From: Chloroflexales bacterium ZM16-3
GTDB lineage: Bacteria > Chloroflexota > Chloroflexia > Chloroflexales > Chloroflexaceae
Length of the DNA: 64,000 nt
Direction: 5' to 3'
NCBI GenBank assembly: GCA_004138175.2
Contig: RYFE02000021.1
Location: forward strand, 1-64,000
The notes beneath the pieces were generated by a model, which had not been told where the DNA came from, did not search any database, and was given only the letters and a program-made list of their open reading frames with translations. The position numbers were made by a program, and so were the translations under genes. Below, one piece after another: positions 43,278 through 51,883 of this stretch. The number at the start of each line of letters is the position of its first letter. Position 1 is the stretch's first letter.

Positions 43278-44779
43278 GGTGTCACATACATACGCACCAG
43301 GGACTGCTTATCCACCTTGCCGGCGGCGGTCTTGGGCAGGGTGTCGGCGACGATCACCCGCTTGGGGAGCTTGTAGCGGGCCAGGCGCTCCCCGGCGAAG
43401 GCCAGCAGGTCGGACGGGTCGAGGCTCTGGCCAGGGCGGGGCACGGCCACCGCCCAGCCCACCTCTCCCCAGCGCGGGTCGGGGGCGGCGATCAGGGCTA
43501 CCTCGGCGACGGCGGGGTGTCCGGCCAGCACGCTCTCAACCTCGGCGGGGTAGATATTTTCGCCGCCGGAGATGATCACGTCCTTCAGGCGGCCCACGAT
43601 AGTGTAGTAGCCCTCCTCGTCGCGCACGGCCAGGTCGCCGGTGTGCAGCCAGCCGTCGATGATCGCCCGTGCCGTCTCCTGGGGGCGGCCCCAGTAGCCC
43701 GCGCACACGTGCGGCCCACGGATGAGCAGCTGGCCCACCTGGCCAGGGCCGAGCGCATGCCCGGCGTCGTCAACCAGCTTCAGGTCGATGAAGAAGAGCG
43801 GGTAGCCCACCGCGCCCGGCTTGCGCCGCACGTCGGCGGGGGGCAGGATGAAGGTGTTCGGCCCGGCCTCGGTCAGCCCGTAGCCGGTCTTAAAGTCGAT
43901 CCCGCGCTCCCAGAAGAGATCGAAGACCGGCCGGGGGCAGGGCGCGCCGCCGCTGATCACCAGCTTCAGCCTGGAGAAGTCGGCCCCCGCCCAGCGCGGG
44001 TGCTGCTGCATGGCGATGAAGACCGTCGGCACGCTGAAGTAGAGCGTCACCCCGGCCCGCTCGATCAGGTCGAAGACCTGATCGACAGCGACCCCCTTGC
44101 AGACGATCGAGCAGCCGCCGATCAGCACCAGCGGCGCGGTGAAGACATTCATCCCGCCGGTGTGAAACATGGGCGCGTTCAGCACCGCCACGTCGTCGGG
44201 GGTCAGCCCCCAGCCAGCCACCGTGTTCACCGCGTTCGCCGCGATATTCCCGTGGGTCAGCACCGCGCCCTTGGGCGTGCCGGTGGTGCCGCCGGTGTAG
44301 CAGATCACCCAGGGGGCGTGCCAATCTAGCTCGATGGGCTCTGTTTCGGCCGGAAGGCCATCTCGCTCGGAGATAAGGCGGGAGATCGGCACCCAATGCC
44401 GCACCGAGCCGGGGCTCGCGGCAATCTGGGCGACAACCTCAGCATACTCTGCGCCGTAGAGCAGCACACAGGGCGTGGCGTCATCCAGCAGGGCCGCCAG
44501 CTCGGCCGGGGTGAGCCGGTAGTTGAGCGGCTGCATGATCGCGCCGAGCTTGCCGCAGGCGAACCAGATGTCCAGGTAGGCCACGCAGTTCAGGGCCAGG
44601 ACGGCCACGCGGTCGCCCTTCTGCACGCCCAGGCCGCGCAGGAGGTTGGCCGTGCGACCGGCGGCCTCGTCCCAGGCGCGGTACGTGATCGGGGCCATCC
44701 CGTTCTCAGCATCGAGAAGGGCGACCTTATCCGGCGTCAGCAATGCCCGCCTGCCCAGCCAGTCACCTAAGAACATCAT
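43274..44779 (-). CDS. acyl-CoA synthetase (AMP-forming), second of two
   Basis: A 501-residue adenylate-forming ligase. Motifs: CYTGGTTGTPKGAVLTHGN, FKTGYGLTEAGPNTF, DGWLHTGDLAVRDEEGYYTI, GRLKDVIISGGENIYP and catalytic lysine in LPKTAAGKVDKQSL. The ISGGENIYP hinge is the common fatty-acid/aromatic-acid ligase type. It starts by an ATGA overlap with the end of the KASIII-like gene, so the two are translationally coupled. Confidence 0.92.
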   Translation of the reverse strand: MMFLGDWLGRRALLTPDKVALLDAENGMAPITYRAWDEAAGRTANLLRGLGVQKGDRVAVLALNCVAYLDIWFACGKLGAIMQPLNYRLTPAELAALLDDATPCVLLYGAEYAEVVAQIAASPGSVRHWVPISRLISERDGLPAETEPIELDWHAPWVICYTGGTTGTPKGAVLTHGNIAANAVNTVAGWGLTPDDVAVLNAPMFHTGGMNVFTAPLVLIGGCSIVCKGVAVDQVFDLIERAGVTLYFSVPTVFIAMQQHPRWAGADFSRLKLVISGGAPCPRPVFDLFWERGIDFKTGYGLTEAGPNTFILPPADVRRKPGAVGYPLFFIDLKLVDDAGHALGPGQVGQLLIRGPHVCAGYWGRPQETARAIIDGWLHTGDLAVRDEEGYYTIVGRLKDVIISGGENIYPAEVESVLAGHPAVAEVALIAAPDPRWGEVGWAVAVPRPGQSLDPSDLLAFAGERLARYKLPKRVIVADTLPKTAAGKVDKQSLVRMYVTP

Positions 44780-45795
44780 TCTTCACCCCACTGCACACAC
44801 GCCGCCGCCCAGGCGTAGCCGATCCCGGCGGCCACCATCACCATCAGGTCGCCGTCGCGCAGGCGGCCTGTCTCCAGACCCTTCTGGATCGAGAGCATCT
44901 GGTCCTGCTGGCCGACGTGGCCAGTCTCGCTGAGGTAGTAGCTCTGCTCCTCGCGCAGGCCAAGCTCGCGCAGCACAAACTCGTGGGCCGAGCGCTTCAT
45001 GTGCAGGATGTTCAGGTAGCCGATGTCGGCCCGCGTGCGCCCGCTGCGTTCCAGGGCGGTGTCGATCACGGCCAGGAAGTTGCGCATCGACAGCGCATCG
45101 AGGCGGCGCTTCATGCCCTCGGGGTCGGTCACATCAAGCATATTCCGCCCGGCCTCAATCGCCTTGGGCGTGATCCGCTCGACCGTGCCGCCGGCGGGGA
45201 TGACCACATCGAGCGAGAAGGAGCCGTCGGAGATGACAGAGACGCCGAGCAGCCGGTTGCGCGGGTGGTTGCGGCGCAGGATGAGCGCCCCGCCGCCGCA
45301 GCTCAGGTTGAGCATGAAGCGGGTGCGCGGGTTGCGCGGGTCCACCAGGTCGCCGTTGCGGTAGCCGCCAGCGATCAGCACCGTGTTGATGGCGGGGTCG
45401 GCGGCGAAGAGCCCACGGGCGAGCTGAAGCGCGGCGATGGTGGTGGCGCAGCGCAGCTGCACGTCGATCGCCCAGGCCCGCGTCGCCCCCAGGTCATAGG
45501 CCAGCTTCACGCCAGCCGTCCAGAGCGGGTATTCTTTATACTCCTCGGTGGTGCAGAGGACGACATCAAGCTCGCGGGGGTCGATCTGCGCGCGTGCGAG
45601 GGCGTCCTGGGCGGCCCAGAGGCCCATGGCGCCGGGGTGGTCATCGGGGCCGGGCACGGGGCGGCGCAGGATGCCCAGCTTCTCGGCGACAACCTGCTCG
45701 GGCAGGTCGGCGAGGCGGGCGATCTCGGCCGGGCCGAGGCTGCGCTCAGGGATATAGGTGCCTGCGGCAACAATGCCGATCGGGGTCGCGTCCAT
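44776..45795 (-). CDS. KASIII-like thiolase-fold enzyme with altered active site
   Basis: A 339-residue protein of the 3-oxoacyl-ACP synthase III fold. The nucleophile is Cys116 in DVQLRCATTIAALQLARG, and a His lies at 265 in YLNILHMKRSAHEF. Where KASIII has the catalytic Asn (GNTS/A), this protein has His293 in YLSETGHVGQQDQML, so the triad is Cys-His-His. It could form C-C bonds on CoA substrates or act in another way; the decarboxylating Asn/His pair of KASIII is not conserved. It is the first gene of the 12-gene cluster, 145 bp downstream of the regulator gene. The gap holds a heptamer hairpin. Confidence 0.85.
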   Translation of the reverse strand: MDATPIGIVAAGTYIPERSLGPAEIARLADLPEQVVAEKLGILRRPVPGPDDHPGAMGLWAAQDALARAQIDPRELDVVLCTTEEYKEYPLWTAGVKLAYDLGATRAWAIDVQLRCATTIAALQLARGLFAADPAINTVLIAGGYRNGDLVDPRNPRTRFMLNLSCGGGALILRRNHPRNRLLGVSVISDGSFSLDVVIPAGGTVERITPKAIEAGRNMLDVTDPEGMKRRLDALSMRNFLAVIDTALERSGRTRADIGYLNILHMKRSAHEFVLRELGLREEQSYYLSETGHVGQQDQMLSIQKGLETGRLRDGDLMVMVAAGIGYAWAAACVQWGEE

Positions 45796-45809
45796 TGCGG
45801 GTATTCCAA

Positions 45810-45892
45810 GATTGCAGATTGCAGATTGCAGATTGGCAATACGCCGTAGAGCTGGAGACAGCAGAGAACAATCTGCAATCTACAATCTGCAA
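45810..45892. repeat. inverted GATTGCA heptamer blocks upstream of the KASIII-like gene
   Basis: The left block (45810-45837) has four direct units, the right block (45869-45892) three to four inverted units, with a 31-nt loop. It lies in the 145-bp gap between the regulator stop and the start of the acyl-CoA operon, where a promoter for the operon would be expected. Confidence 0.88.
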
Positions 45893-45940
45893 TTGTGCGA
45901 AGGGATGCGGCCAGCTTACCATCCTGCGGTTGCGCGCCAG

Positions 45941-48900
45941 TTACAGATCGGTTACACGGGGCAGGGAGGCGTCGCCGTGCCGGATGCGCTCGTGCAGCTC
46001 GCGGGTAGCGCGGGCGGGAGGGAGCCCAAGCTCGGCGTCGAGGGTGTCGGCGCAGCGCTGGTAGCAGCGCAGAGCCTGGGGCCGGTTGCCCTGGCGGGCG
46101 TGCACGAGCATCTGGAGGCGGTAGGCCCGCTCCCAGCAGCTATCTTCGGCCAGGATGCGCCGACAGACCTCCAGGGCCACATCGTTCTGGCCGAGCTCGA
46201 CCAGGGCGGCGGCCAGCCGGTCGGCGGCGCGCAGGAAGACGGCGCGCAGACGCTCGCGCTCGGCGGCGGCCCAGTCCTCGTAGGCCGTGTCGGGCAGGTA
46301 CCCGCCCGCGTAGAGGCCGAGCGCCCGCGTCAGGGCGGCCACACCCTCGTCTGCACTGCCTACGTCAAGCATGCCCAGCCCCTCGGTGCAGGCGTCGGCG
46401 AAGACCGCACAGTCGAGCCAGAGGTCGGCCTCGGGGCGCAGCCGGTAGGCGCTGCCGTCGCGGGCGATGTAGGCGGCGGGCGTGTCGGCGGCGCGGGACG
46501 GCTCCAGCGCCTTGTTTAGCGCGTTCAGCGCCACCTTAAAGTCGCGGCCGGCGGCCTCGCGGCCAAGCTGCGGCCAGAGCAGATCCACAATCTCCTCGCG
46601 CTGGAGCCAGCGCCCCCGGCGGGTGACAAGCAGCTGGAAGAGCTGGCGGGCCTTGTCGCGCTGCCAGGCCCGCGCATCGATCTCCTGGGCACCGCGCCAG
46701 ACCTGGAAGGCCCCCAGCGTCTGCACGCGCAGCTGGTAGCCGGGGTGGGACTGAAGCTCGCCCAGGCCGAGCCCGGCCAGCAGGCGGCCGGCATAGTCGC
46801 CGTGGGCGCTGCGGGCGCGGGCGGCCAGCAGAAGCGGCACGGCCCGGCGCGGGTCGGGCAGACCGAGGAAGCTTGACCTCATCAGCAAGAAGTCGTAGCC
46901 GTTAGCCGCACAGAGGGCCAGCAGGTCGTCCACACAGGCGGCGGCGTGCTGGCGCTGGCCCAGGTCGCCGTGGGCGATGGCCATCCAGAGACGGGCGGCG
47001 GCGCGGCCGAAGCTATCGCCGCACTCGCGCATCAGGGCCAGGGCTCGCTCTAGGATCTTCAGACCCTCGACAGGGCGCTCGGCCAGCACATAGCTCGCGC
47101 CCAGCGTCAGCTCGATCATCGCGGCCACCCACTGGTCGCCAGCCCACAGGCTGATCTCAGCGCCCTCGCGGGCGCAGCGCGCGGCGGACTCCAGATCTCC
47201 CGAGAAGCCATAGGCCCGCGTGAGCCCCCAGTTAGCCTCGGCGCGGATGCGGCGCACTGCCAGGCGGTCGCCCAGGGCGATAGCGCGCTGGTAGATCGCC
47301 AGCGACTCGTCGCGCGGGGGCGGGCCACCGGCGCGCAGCTGCAAGGCGTGCCCCAGGCGCATATGGGCCACGGCGGTGATGAAGGGCGATCCAAGCCGCT
47401 CGCCAACGGCGACCCCGATCTCGGCCCGCTCGGCGGCCCGCTCGGCCTCACCGCAGAAGCTGTGGATAAGCGAGAGCACCAGCACCGTCTCGCGGTGTCC
47501 GCGCGGCGTGTGGCGCTGGCCGCGCTCGCTGGCCAGGCGCTCCTCCTCGGCCCAGCCCTCTAGGATAGCCCTAGCCTCGGCCAGACGCCCCGTGCGCAGC
47601 TTCACCCGCACGCTCAGCAGATCCTCGACCGGCCCCTCCTCGCGCAGGGTGCGCGCCTCGGCCCGCAGCGCCTCGGCCTCGTCCGGCTTGCCCATGTTCA
47701 GCTTATTCTCGGCCAGCAGATCAAGCAGACGCGCGCGGGCATGCCGGTCGTCCAGGCCATCGCTGATCCGCAGCGCCTCTTGGAGCAGGCTCTCGGCCTG
47801 AGCTGGGAGCACCTGATCGATATAGACCAGCGCCTGGCCGCGCAGCGCCCGGCTGACCCCGGGCTGATCGCGGCGCTCGCGGCAGGCCGCCTCAGACTGC
47901 GCATACCAAGAGAGCGCCTCGTCGAAGCGCGAGCGCAGGCGGTAGAGGTCGCCCATATAGCCGATCAGGCGCGGGCGTGCGCTGAACACCTCGGAGGGCA
48001 AGGCATCGATCCAACCGGCCAGGGTGTCGAGCCGCCCGGCGCGCAGGGCCGTCTCGCCAGCGCGGGCCACAGCCGCCGCCGCCTCATCATAGTCGCGTGC
48101 GGCCAGCCAATGATAGATCGCCTCCTCCTCATCGCCCCGGTCAGCATAGAAGTGCGCCGCGCGGCGGCGGCGATCCTCCATGGCCGGGTCGGAGGCGGCC
48201 TGCTGGCGCAGGAAGTCGTGGAAGAGGTGATGATAGCGCAGCAGCTCGGGGCCGATCTCCACCACGAAGAGGTCACGGTCGCGCAGCTGCTCGATCATAG
48301 CCGCGCCGTCGTGGGCCTGGCGCACCGCGTCGCAGGCGGCCGGGGTCAGCTCGCGCAGCAGGGCCGTCTCACGCATAAATGCGGCCAGGCCAGCGGGCTG
48401 GCGGCCCAGCACATCGCCAGCCAGATAGTCGAAGAGCGCCGCCAGCGAGGCCGGCCGGTCGGTGAGCAGGTCGGACAGGCCACGGGACGAGCCGCCGCGC
48501 AGACCCTGCCAGACAAGCTGGAGCGCGATCGGCCAGCCCTCGGTCTGGTGGGCTAGGGCGGCCACATCGGCGTCGGCCAGGCCCATGCCATAGACCTCGC
48601 GGAACAGGGCGGCGATCTCATCGGCGTCGAAGGCTAGCGCCTCGCGGCCCAGCTCCAGCACCTCGCCACGGGCGCGCCAGCGCAGCAGCTCGCCGCCAGC
48701 CAGCGGGTAGCGGCTAGATATGACCACCCGCAGGTCACGCGGGGCGTAGGCGATCAGGCGGTCGGTGAGCGCGCGGATCTCGGGCGAGCCTGCCACAAAG
48801 TGGTAGTCATCAAGCACCAGGATGGCCGGGCCAGCCAGAGCCTCGCCCACCGCATTAAGCAGAGCGTCGAGCGCAGCCGTCCAAGCTGCCGAACCGGCCT

Positions 48901-49222
48901 CGCCCCGTCGCTCGCGCAGCGTAGCGGCGGGCAGGTCGGAGAGACTAGGCAGAACGGCGGCGCAGGCGGCGATCAGATAGGAGAGGAATATCTGCGGGTC
49001 GGTATCGCTCTCCCCGACGCTATACCAGAGCAGGGGCAGCTCGCCGTCGGCCAGCGCCACCAGCGCGGTCGTCTTACCGTAGCCGGTGCCAGCCTGAAGC
49101 AGCGTAACCCTGTAGTCCAGCGCCTCGCGCAAGCGCGCGGCCAGCGCCGGGCGCGGCAGCAGCAGCCGGTGCAGGCGCGGGGGGGCCAGCTTCGCGCGGA
49201 GCAGGAGGGTCTCGTTTGGCAT
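45941..49222 (-). CDS. MalT-like ATPase transcriptional regulator with C-terminal wHTH-BTAD
   Basis: A 1093-residue regulator. The N-terminus is the MalT/LAL-type pattern LLRAKLAPPRLHRLLLPRPAL, with Walker A LLQAGTGYGKTTALVAL, Walker B ILVLDDYHFV and VVISSRYPL. The middle third is a TPR-like helical solenoid (about 380-800). The C-terminus has an OmpR-like winged helix (LRVQTLGAFQVWRG...QLLVTRRGRWLQREEIVDLLWP) and a BTAD domain (YLPDTAYEDWAAAERERL...ELGLPPARATRELHERI), instead of the LuxR HTH of MalT. Such regulators respond to small inducers and are common in Chloroflexota. ATG 49222 is chosen because MPNETLLLRAKL begins the conserved N-terminus; the frame extends to 49285. It precedes the acyl-CoA/Liv operon on the same strand and is its likely regulator. 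Confidence 0.9.
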   Translation of the reverse strand: MPNETLLLRAKLAPPRLHRLLLPRPALAARLREALDYRVTLLQAGTGYGKTTALVALADGELPLLWYSVGESDTDPQIFLSYLIAACAAVLPSLSDLPAATLRERRGEAGSAAWTAALDALLNAVGEALAGPAILVLDDYHFVAGSPEIRALTDRLIAYAPRDLRVVISSRYPLAGGELLRWRARGEVLELGREALAFDADEIAALFREVYGMGLADADVAALAHQTEGWPIALQLVWQGLRGGSSRGLSDLLTDRPASLAALFDYLAGDVLGRQPAGLAAFMRETALLRELTPAACDAVRQAHDGAAMIEQLRDRDLFVVEIGPELLRYHHLFHDFLRQQAASDPAMEDRRRRAAHFYADRGDEEEAIYHWLAARDYDEAAAAVARAGETALRAGRLDTLAGWIDALPSEVFSARPRLIGYMGDLYRLRSRFDEALSWYAQSEAACRERRDQPGVSRALRGQALVYIDQVLPAQAESLLQEALRISDGLDDRHARARLLDLLAENKLNMGKPDEAEALRAEARTLREEGPVEDLLSVRVKLRTGRLAEARAILEGWAEEERLASERGQRHTPRGHRETVLVLSLIHSFCGEAERAAERAEIGVAVGERLGSPFITAVAHMRLGHALQLRAGGPPPRDESLAIYQRAIALGDRLAVRRIRAEANWGLTRAYGFSGDLESAARCAREGAEISLWAGDQWVAAMIELTLGASYVLAERPVEGLKILERALALMRECGDSFGRAAARLWMAIAHGDLGQRQHAAACVDDLLALCAANGYDFLLMRSSFLGLPDPRRAVPLLLAARARSAHGDYAGRLLAGLGLGELQSHPGYQLRVQTLGAFQVWRGAQEIDARAWQRDKARQLFQLLVTRRGRWLQREEIVDLLWPQLGREAAGRDFKVALNALNKALEPSRAADTPAAYIARDGSAYRLRPEADLWLDCAVFADACTEGLGMLDVGSADEGVAALTRALGLYAGGYLPDTAYEDWAAAERERLRAVFLRAADRLAAALVELGQNDVALEVCRRILAEDSCWERAYRLQMLVHARQGNRPQALRCYQRCADTLDAELGLPPARATRELHERIRHGDASLPRVTDL

Positions 49223-49237
49223 GGGCCTATTATAATA
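49223..49237 (-). promoter_or_regulatory. putative leaderless promoter of the regulator gene
   Basis: On the minus strand TATTATAATAGGCCCATG: a consensus TATAAT ends six bases before the ATG, or TATTAT nine bases before it. The transcript would start at or next to the ATG, so the mRNA would be leaderless; there is no Shine-Dalgarno sequence. Confidence 0.5.
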
Positions 49238-49305
49238 CTGCGCCCCGGCTCCGCGTTGCACCCGTGCGCGGTGCGGGAGTTGCATTGCTACGAATCTACG
49301 CCTTT

Positions 49306-49479
49306 GTCCAACCTTGGACAGTCACTGTCCAGGGGGTAGACATGGCATGTCCAGGGGGTGGACATGCCATGTCCAGGGGGTGGACATGCCATGTCCAGGG
49401 GGTGGACATGCCATGTCCAGGGGGTGGACATGCCATGTCCAGGGCCGGACGGTGACTGTCCAGGGGGTGGACAGTGAGC
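49306..49479. repeat. array of eight 21-22-bp palindromic units
   Basis: Units start at 49306, 49327, 49349, 49371, 49393, 49415, 49437 and 49458. The consensus is GTCCAGGGGGTGGACATGCC plus AT. Each unit is an inverted repeat GTCCA-N5-TGGAC; across unit junctions GGACATG-C-CATGTCC is also a perfect palindrome. Units 3 to 6 are identical; the outer units diverge, with the first and seventh ending in CACT/GACT instead of CCAT. The array lies between the divergent regulator and AlkX-like genes, 84 bp upstream of the regulator ATG, and each unit spans about two helical turns. Confidence 0.95.
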
Positions 49480-49667
49480 ATAGTGCCACGGCATGTTCGT
49501 CCATGACCGCTGCCCGGCGGCTGCGGGGAGCGAACACTGATGCGTGCGTCGTCAAAACCTTGCGCTACTCCTGAGCATGGCAGGTGCGCAGCCGCAAAAG
49601 CGGACCGATTCCGTCAGGTTATGCTGGTATGATGGAGTTGTGTGATACCCAACCCCCAACCCCCATT

Positions 49668-50885
49668 ATGAAGATTACCCCCGACGCCGTCCAATATATG
49701 CTGCTCGCCGCCCAGGGACTGCTGACGCCGCTAACGGTGCCCGCCACAAAGGCCGATGTGCTGGACGCCATCCGGCGCATGGGCGTGCTACAGATCGACA
49801 CCATCCACATCGTGGCCCGCAGCCCCTACCTGGTACTCTGGGGTCGCCTGGGCCAGTACGAGCCGACATGGCTCGACGAGCTGCTCGCCGAGGGAGCGCT
49901 CTTCGAGTACTGGGCCCACGCCGCCTGCTTCCTGCCCAGCGAGGACTACGGCCTCTTTCGGCGGCGCATGCTCAGCCAGCGCGTCGAGACCGACTCGGCA
50001 TACCAGTGGGTGCGGGCCAACCCCGAGGAGACCGATGCCGTGCTCGCGCGGGTGCGCGCCGAGGGGCCGCTGCGCGTCGCCGACTTCGACGGCAAGGGCG
50101 GCGGCGGCGGCTGGTGGGACCACAAGCCCGCGAAGACGGCCCTGGAGTGCCTGTTCGATCTGGGCCACCTGATGATCGCCCGCCGCGAGCGCTTCCACCG
50201 GGTCTACGACCTTAGCGAGCGCGTGATGCGCGGCTGGGACGACGCGGCCACGCCGAGCGCCGCCGAGGTGCGCCGCGAGCTGCTGCTGCGCGGCGTGCGC
50301 GCCCTCGGCGCGGCCCCGGCCCGCTGGGTGCCCGACTACTACCGCCAGAAGGATAAGCGCGCCTGCCTGGCCGAGCTGGCGAGCCTGGTCGAGGAGGGCG
50401 CGCTCCATGCGGTCGAGGTCGCGGGCTGGGATGAGCCGGCCCTGGTTCACCCCGACAATCTGGGCCTGCTGGAGCAGGCGGAGGGAGGCGCGCTGACGCC
50501 GACCGTGACGACACTGCTCTCGCCCTTCGACCCGCTGGTCTGGGACAGAGACCGGGCACACGAGCTGTTCGACTTCTTCTACCGGATCGAGGTCTACACC
50601 CCGGCGGCGAAGCGGGCCTACGGCTACTTCACCTTGCCCATCCTACACCGTGGGCGGCTGGTCGGTCGGCTCGACCCGAAGGCCCACCGCCCCGATAGCA
50701 TCTTCGAGGTGAAGGCCGTCCACCTGGAGCCGGGGGTTACGCCCGACGACGGGCTGGTGGCAGGGCTGGCCGGGGCGCTGCGGGACTGCGCCGCCTGGCA
50801 CGGCACCCCCGAGGTGATCATTCGCCAGAGCGACCCGCCCGAGCTGGCGGGGATGCTGCGCTGCACTGAGGCATTGAGGCGCTGA
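49668..50885 (+). CDS. YcaQ/AlkX-like winged-helix DNA glycosylase
   Basis: A 405-residue protein of the HTH_42/YcaQ family. The catalytic motif Q-phi-D is visible as QID at residues 42-44 in RRMGVLQIDTIHIVARSPYL, which matches the AlkX (YcaQ) subgroup rather than AlkZ (Q-phi-Q). Further family blocks: LFEYWAHAACFLPSEDYGLF, WWDHKPAKTALECLFDLGHL, LLSPFDPLVWDRDRAHELF, RAYGYFTLPILHRGRLVGRL and DPKAHR. Relatives unhook interstrand DNA crosslinks or remove bulky alkyl adducts. ATG 49668 starts the conserved N-terminus; the frame is open to 49584. The last codons (CTEALRR, stop) lie in an octamer repeat. Confidence 0.86.
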   Translation: MKITPDAVQYMLLAAQGLLTPLTVPATKADVLDAIRRMGVLQIDTIHIVARSPYLVLWGRLGQYEPTWLDELLAEGALFEYWAHAACFLPSEDYGLFRRRMLSQRVETDSAYQWVRANPEETDAVLARVRAEGPLRVADFDGKGGGGGWWDHKPAKTALECLFDLGHLMIARRERFHRVYDLSERVMRGWDDAATPSAAEVRRELLLRGVRALGAAPARWVPDYYRQKDKRACLAELASLVEEGALHAVEVAGWDEPALVHPDNLGLLEQAEGGALTPTVTTLLSPFDPLVWDRDRAHELFDFFYRIEVYTPAAKRAYGYFTLPILHRGRLVGRLDPKAHRPDSIFEVKAVHLEPGVTPDDGLVAGLAGALRDCAAWHGTPEVIIRQSDPPELAGMLRCTEALRR

Positions 50886-50888
50886 GGT
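50865..50888. repeat. short CCTCAGYG-type octamer repeat at a gene end
   Basis: Three 8-bp units (CTGAGGCA, TTGAGGCG, CTGAGGTT) overlap the 3' end of the AlkX-like gene. This is the reverse complement of the octamer array at 37434-37489. Confidence 0.7.
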
Positions 50889-51613
50889 TACATTGCCTGA
50901 TCAGCACTCCAGCGGGCTAGCGTATCAGGGTTGATCGGCTCCAGCACCATCAGATCGGCGTCGTGGCGCACAAGCATCGCGAAGTCGAAGCGGTCGACTG
51001 CGGCTGCGTGGGCGACATCGGCGGCCGGCAGCGCCGGGTACGCAGGGGTGCCGAAGCGCCGCCCGAAGTCGGAGGCGGCGACCCGCGCCGCAAACACGCT
51101 CGGGTCCGGCGTCTGCCCGCGTAGCAGCGCCGTCAGATAGTCGGCGCAGGCCCGATCCTCGTCGCCGTCGCGGTCGGACCAGTCCCCAGTCACCACCAGT
51201 GTCACCTGGGCGGGGCGCAGGCGCAGCAGCAGGCGAGCCGTTGCGACGGCGCAGACGAGGCTGCCGGCGAGCAGCAGATCGGCGGTGGCACAGCGCACCA
51301 GCCCCTTGACGCCGGCGGCGGTGCAGTGGATCAGCGTCTTATCGACTAGATCATGGCCGGCCACCCGCGACGGCGCGTTGTCGAAATCGAAGCCTGGGAT
51401 CGCCCCGCCCCCGCCAACCCCGCCCATCGTGAGCGCGCCGGGCAGACGCTCACGCATCTGGAAGGCGTCATCCGGCGACTCAGCAAGATAAATCTGACGC
51501 GCGCCGGCGGCGAAGGCGTAGGCGGCGGTAGAGAACGAGCGCAGCACGTCGATCACAACCACTGCGCCGCTGTCTCCGCCGCAGCGGGCCAGCGTTGTCT
51601 GGATGATCTCCAT
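50888..51613 (-). CDS. comB: 2-phosphosulfolactate phosphatase family (ComB-like)
   Basis: A 241-residue ComB-family protein. Seen: VVVIDVLRSFSTAAYAFAAGARQIYLAES near the N-terminus, RLPGALTMGGVGGGGAIPGFDFDNAPSRV, LIHCTAAGVKGLVRCATADLLLAGSLVCA and LVVTGDWSDRDGDEDRACADYL. ComB hydrolyses 2-phosphosulfolactate in coenzyme M biosynthesis; bacterial homologues are widespread outside CoM synthesis and their substrate is often unknown. ATG 51613 is preceded by GAGGAG; the upstream ATG at 51643 lacks this. Convergent with the AlkX-like gene, two bases apart. Confidence 0.85.
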   Translation of the reverse strand: MEIIQTTLARCGGDSGAVVVIDVLRSFSTAAYAFAAGARQIYLAESPDDAFQMRERLPGALTMGGVGGGGAIPGFDFDNAPSRVAGHDLVDKTLIHCTAAGVKGLVRCATADLLLAGSLVCAVATARLLLRLRPAQVTLVVTGDWSDRDGDEDRACADYLTALLRGQTPDPSVFAARVAASDFGRRFGTPAYPALPAADVAHAAAVDRFDFAMLVRHDADLMVLEPINPDTLARWSADQAM

Positions 51614-51883
51614 CGTAGGTTGCTCCTCCGCATACACAAGCACCCTTCAGGGTACGTTATAGCACGGTTTTACTGCGATGGGGCGCGGACATATAACCAA
51701 GAATGTGGCTATAATGGCAGGAACGCATACGTCGCCCTATCCTCATTGCCCGGCGGCGGCTCCAGCCGCCGACGCCTCATTGCGAAGCCGCACACGGCGG
51801 CCTGTTCAGGCTCCCGTTGGGCGGCCTTCGCCATAAGAGCCCGTCCGTCGCTCGGCCGGGCGCAGACGAAAGCGAGCCCATCT
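51614..51883. other. divergent intergenic region upstream of GH31
   Basis: No gene seen. A TATAAT at 51710-51715 on the plus strand could be the -10 box of the GH31 gene, giving a leader of about 160 nt. That leader has a tight GC stem (CGGCGGCT at 51754 with AGCCGCCG ending 51771, 2-nt loop) and a larger imperfect stem (about 51782-51831, GCGAAG...CTTCGC). Confidence 0.45.

Noticed and set aside
49306-49479. CRISPR array
   Set aside because: Units are contiguous 21-22-bp palindromes without variable spacers, and no cas gene is present.
51353-51883. 177-residue N-terminal extension of the GH31 enzyme
   Set aside because: Its first part is antisense to comB and the rest is intergenic DNA with hairpins; the conserved protein starts at 51884.
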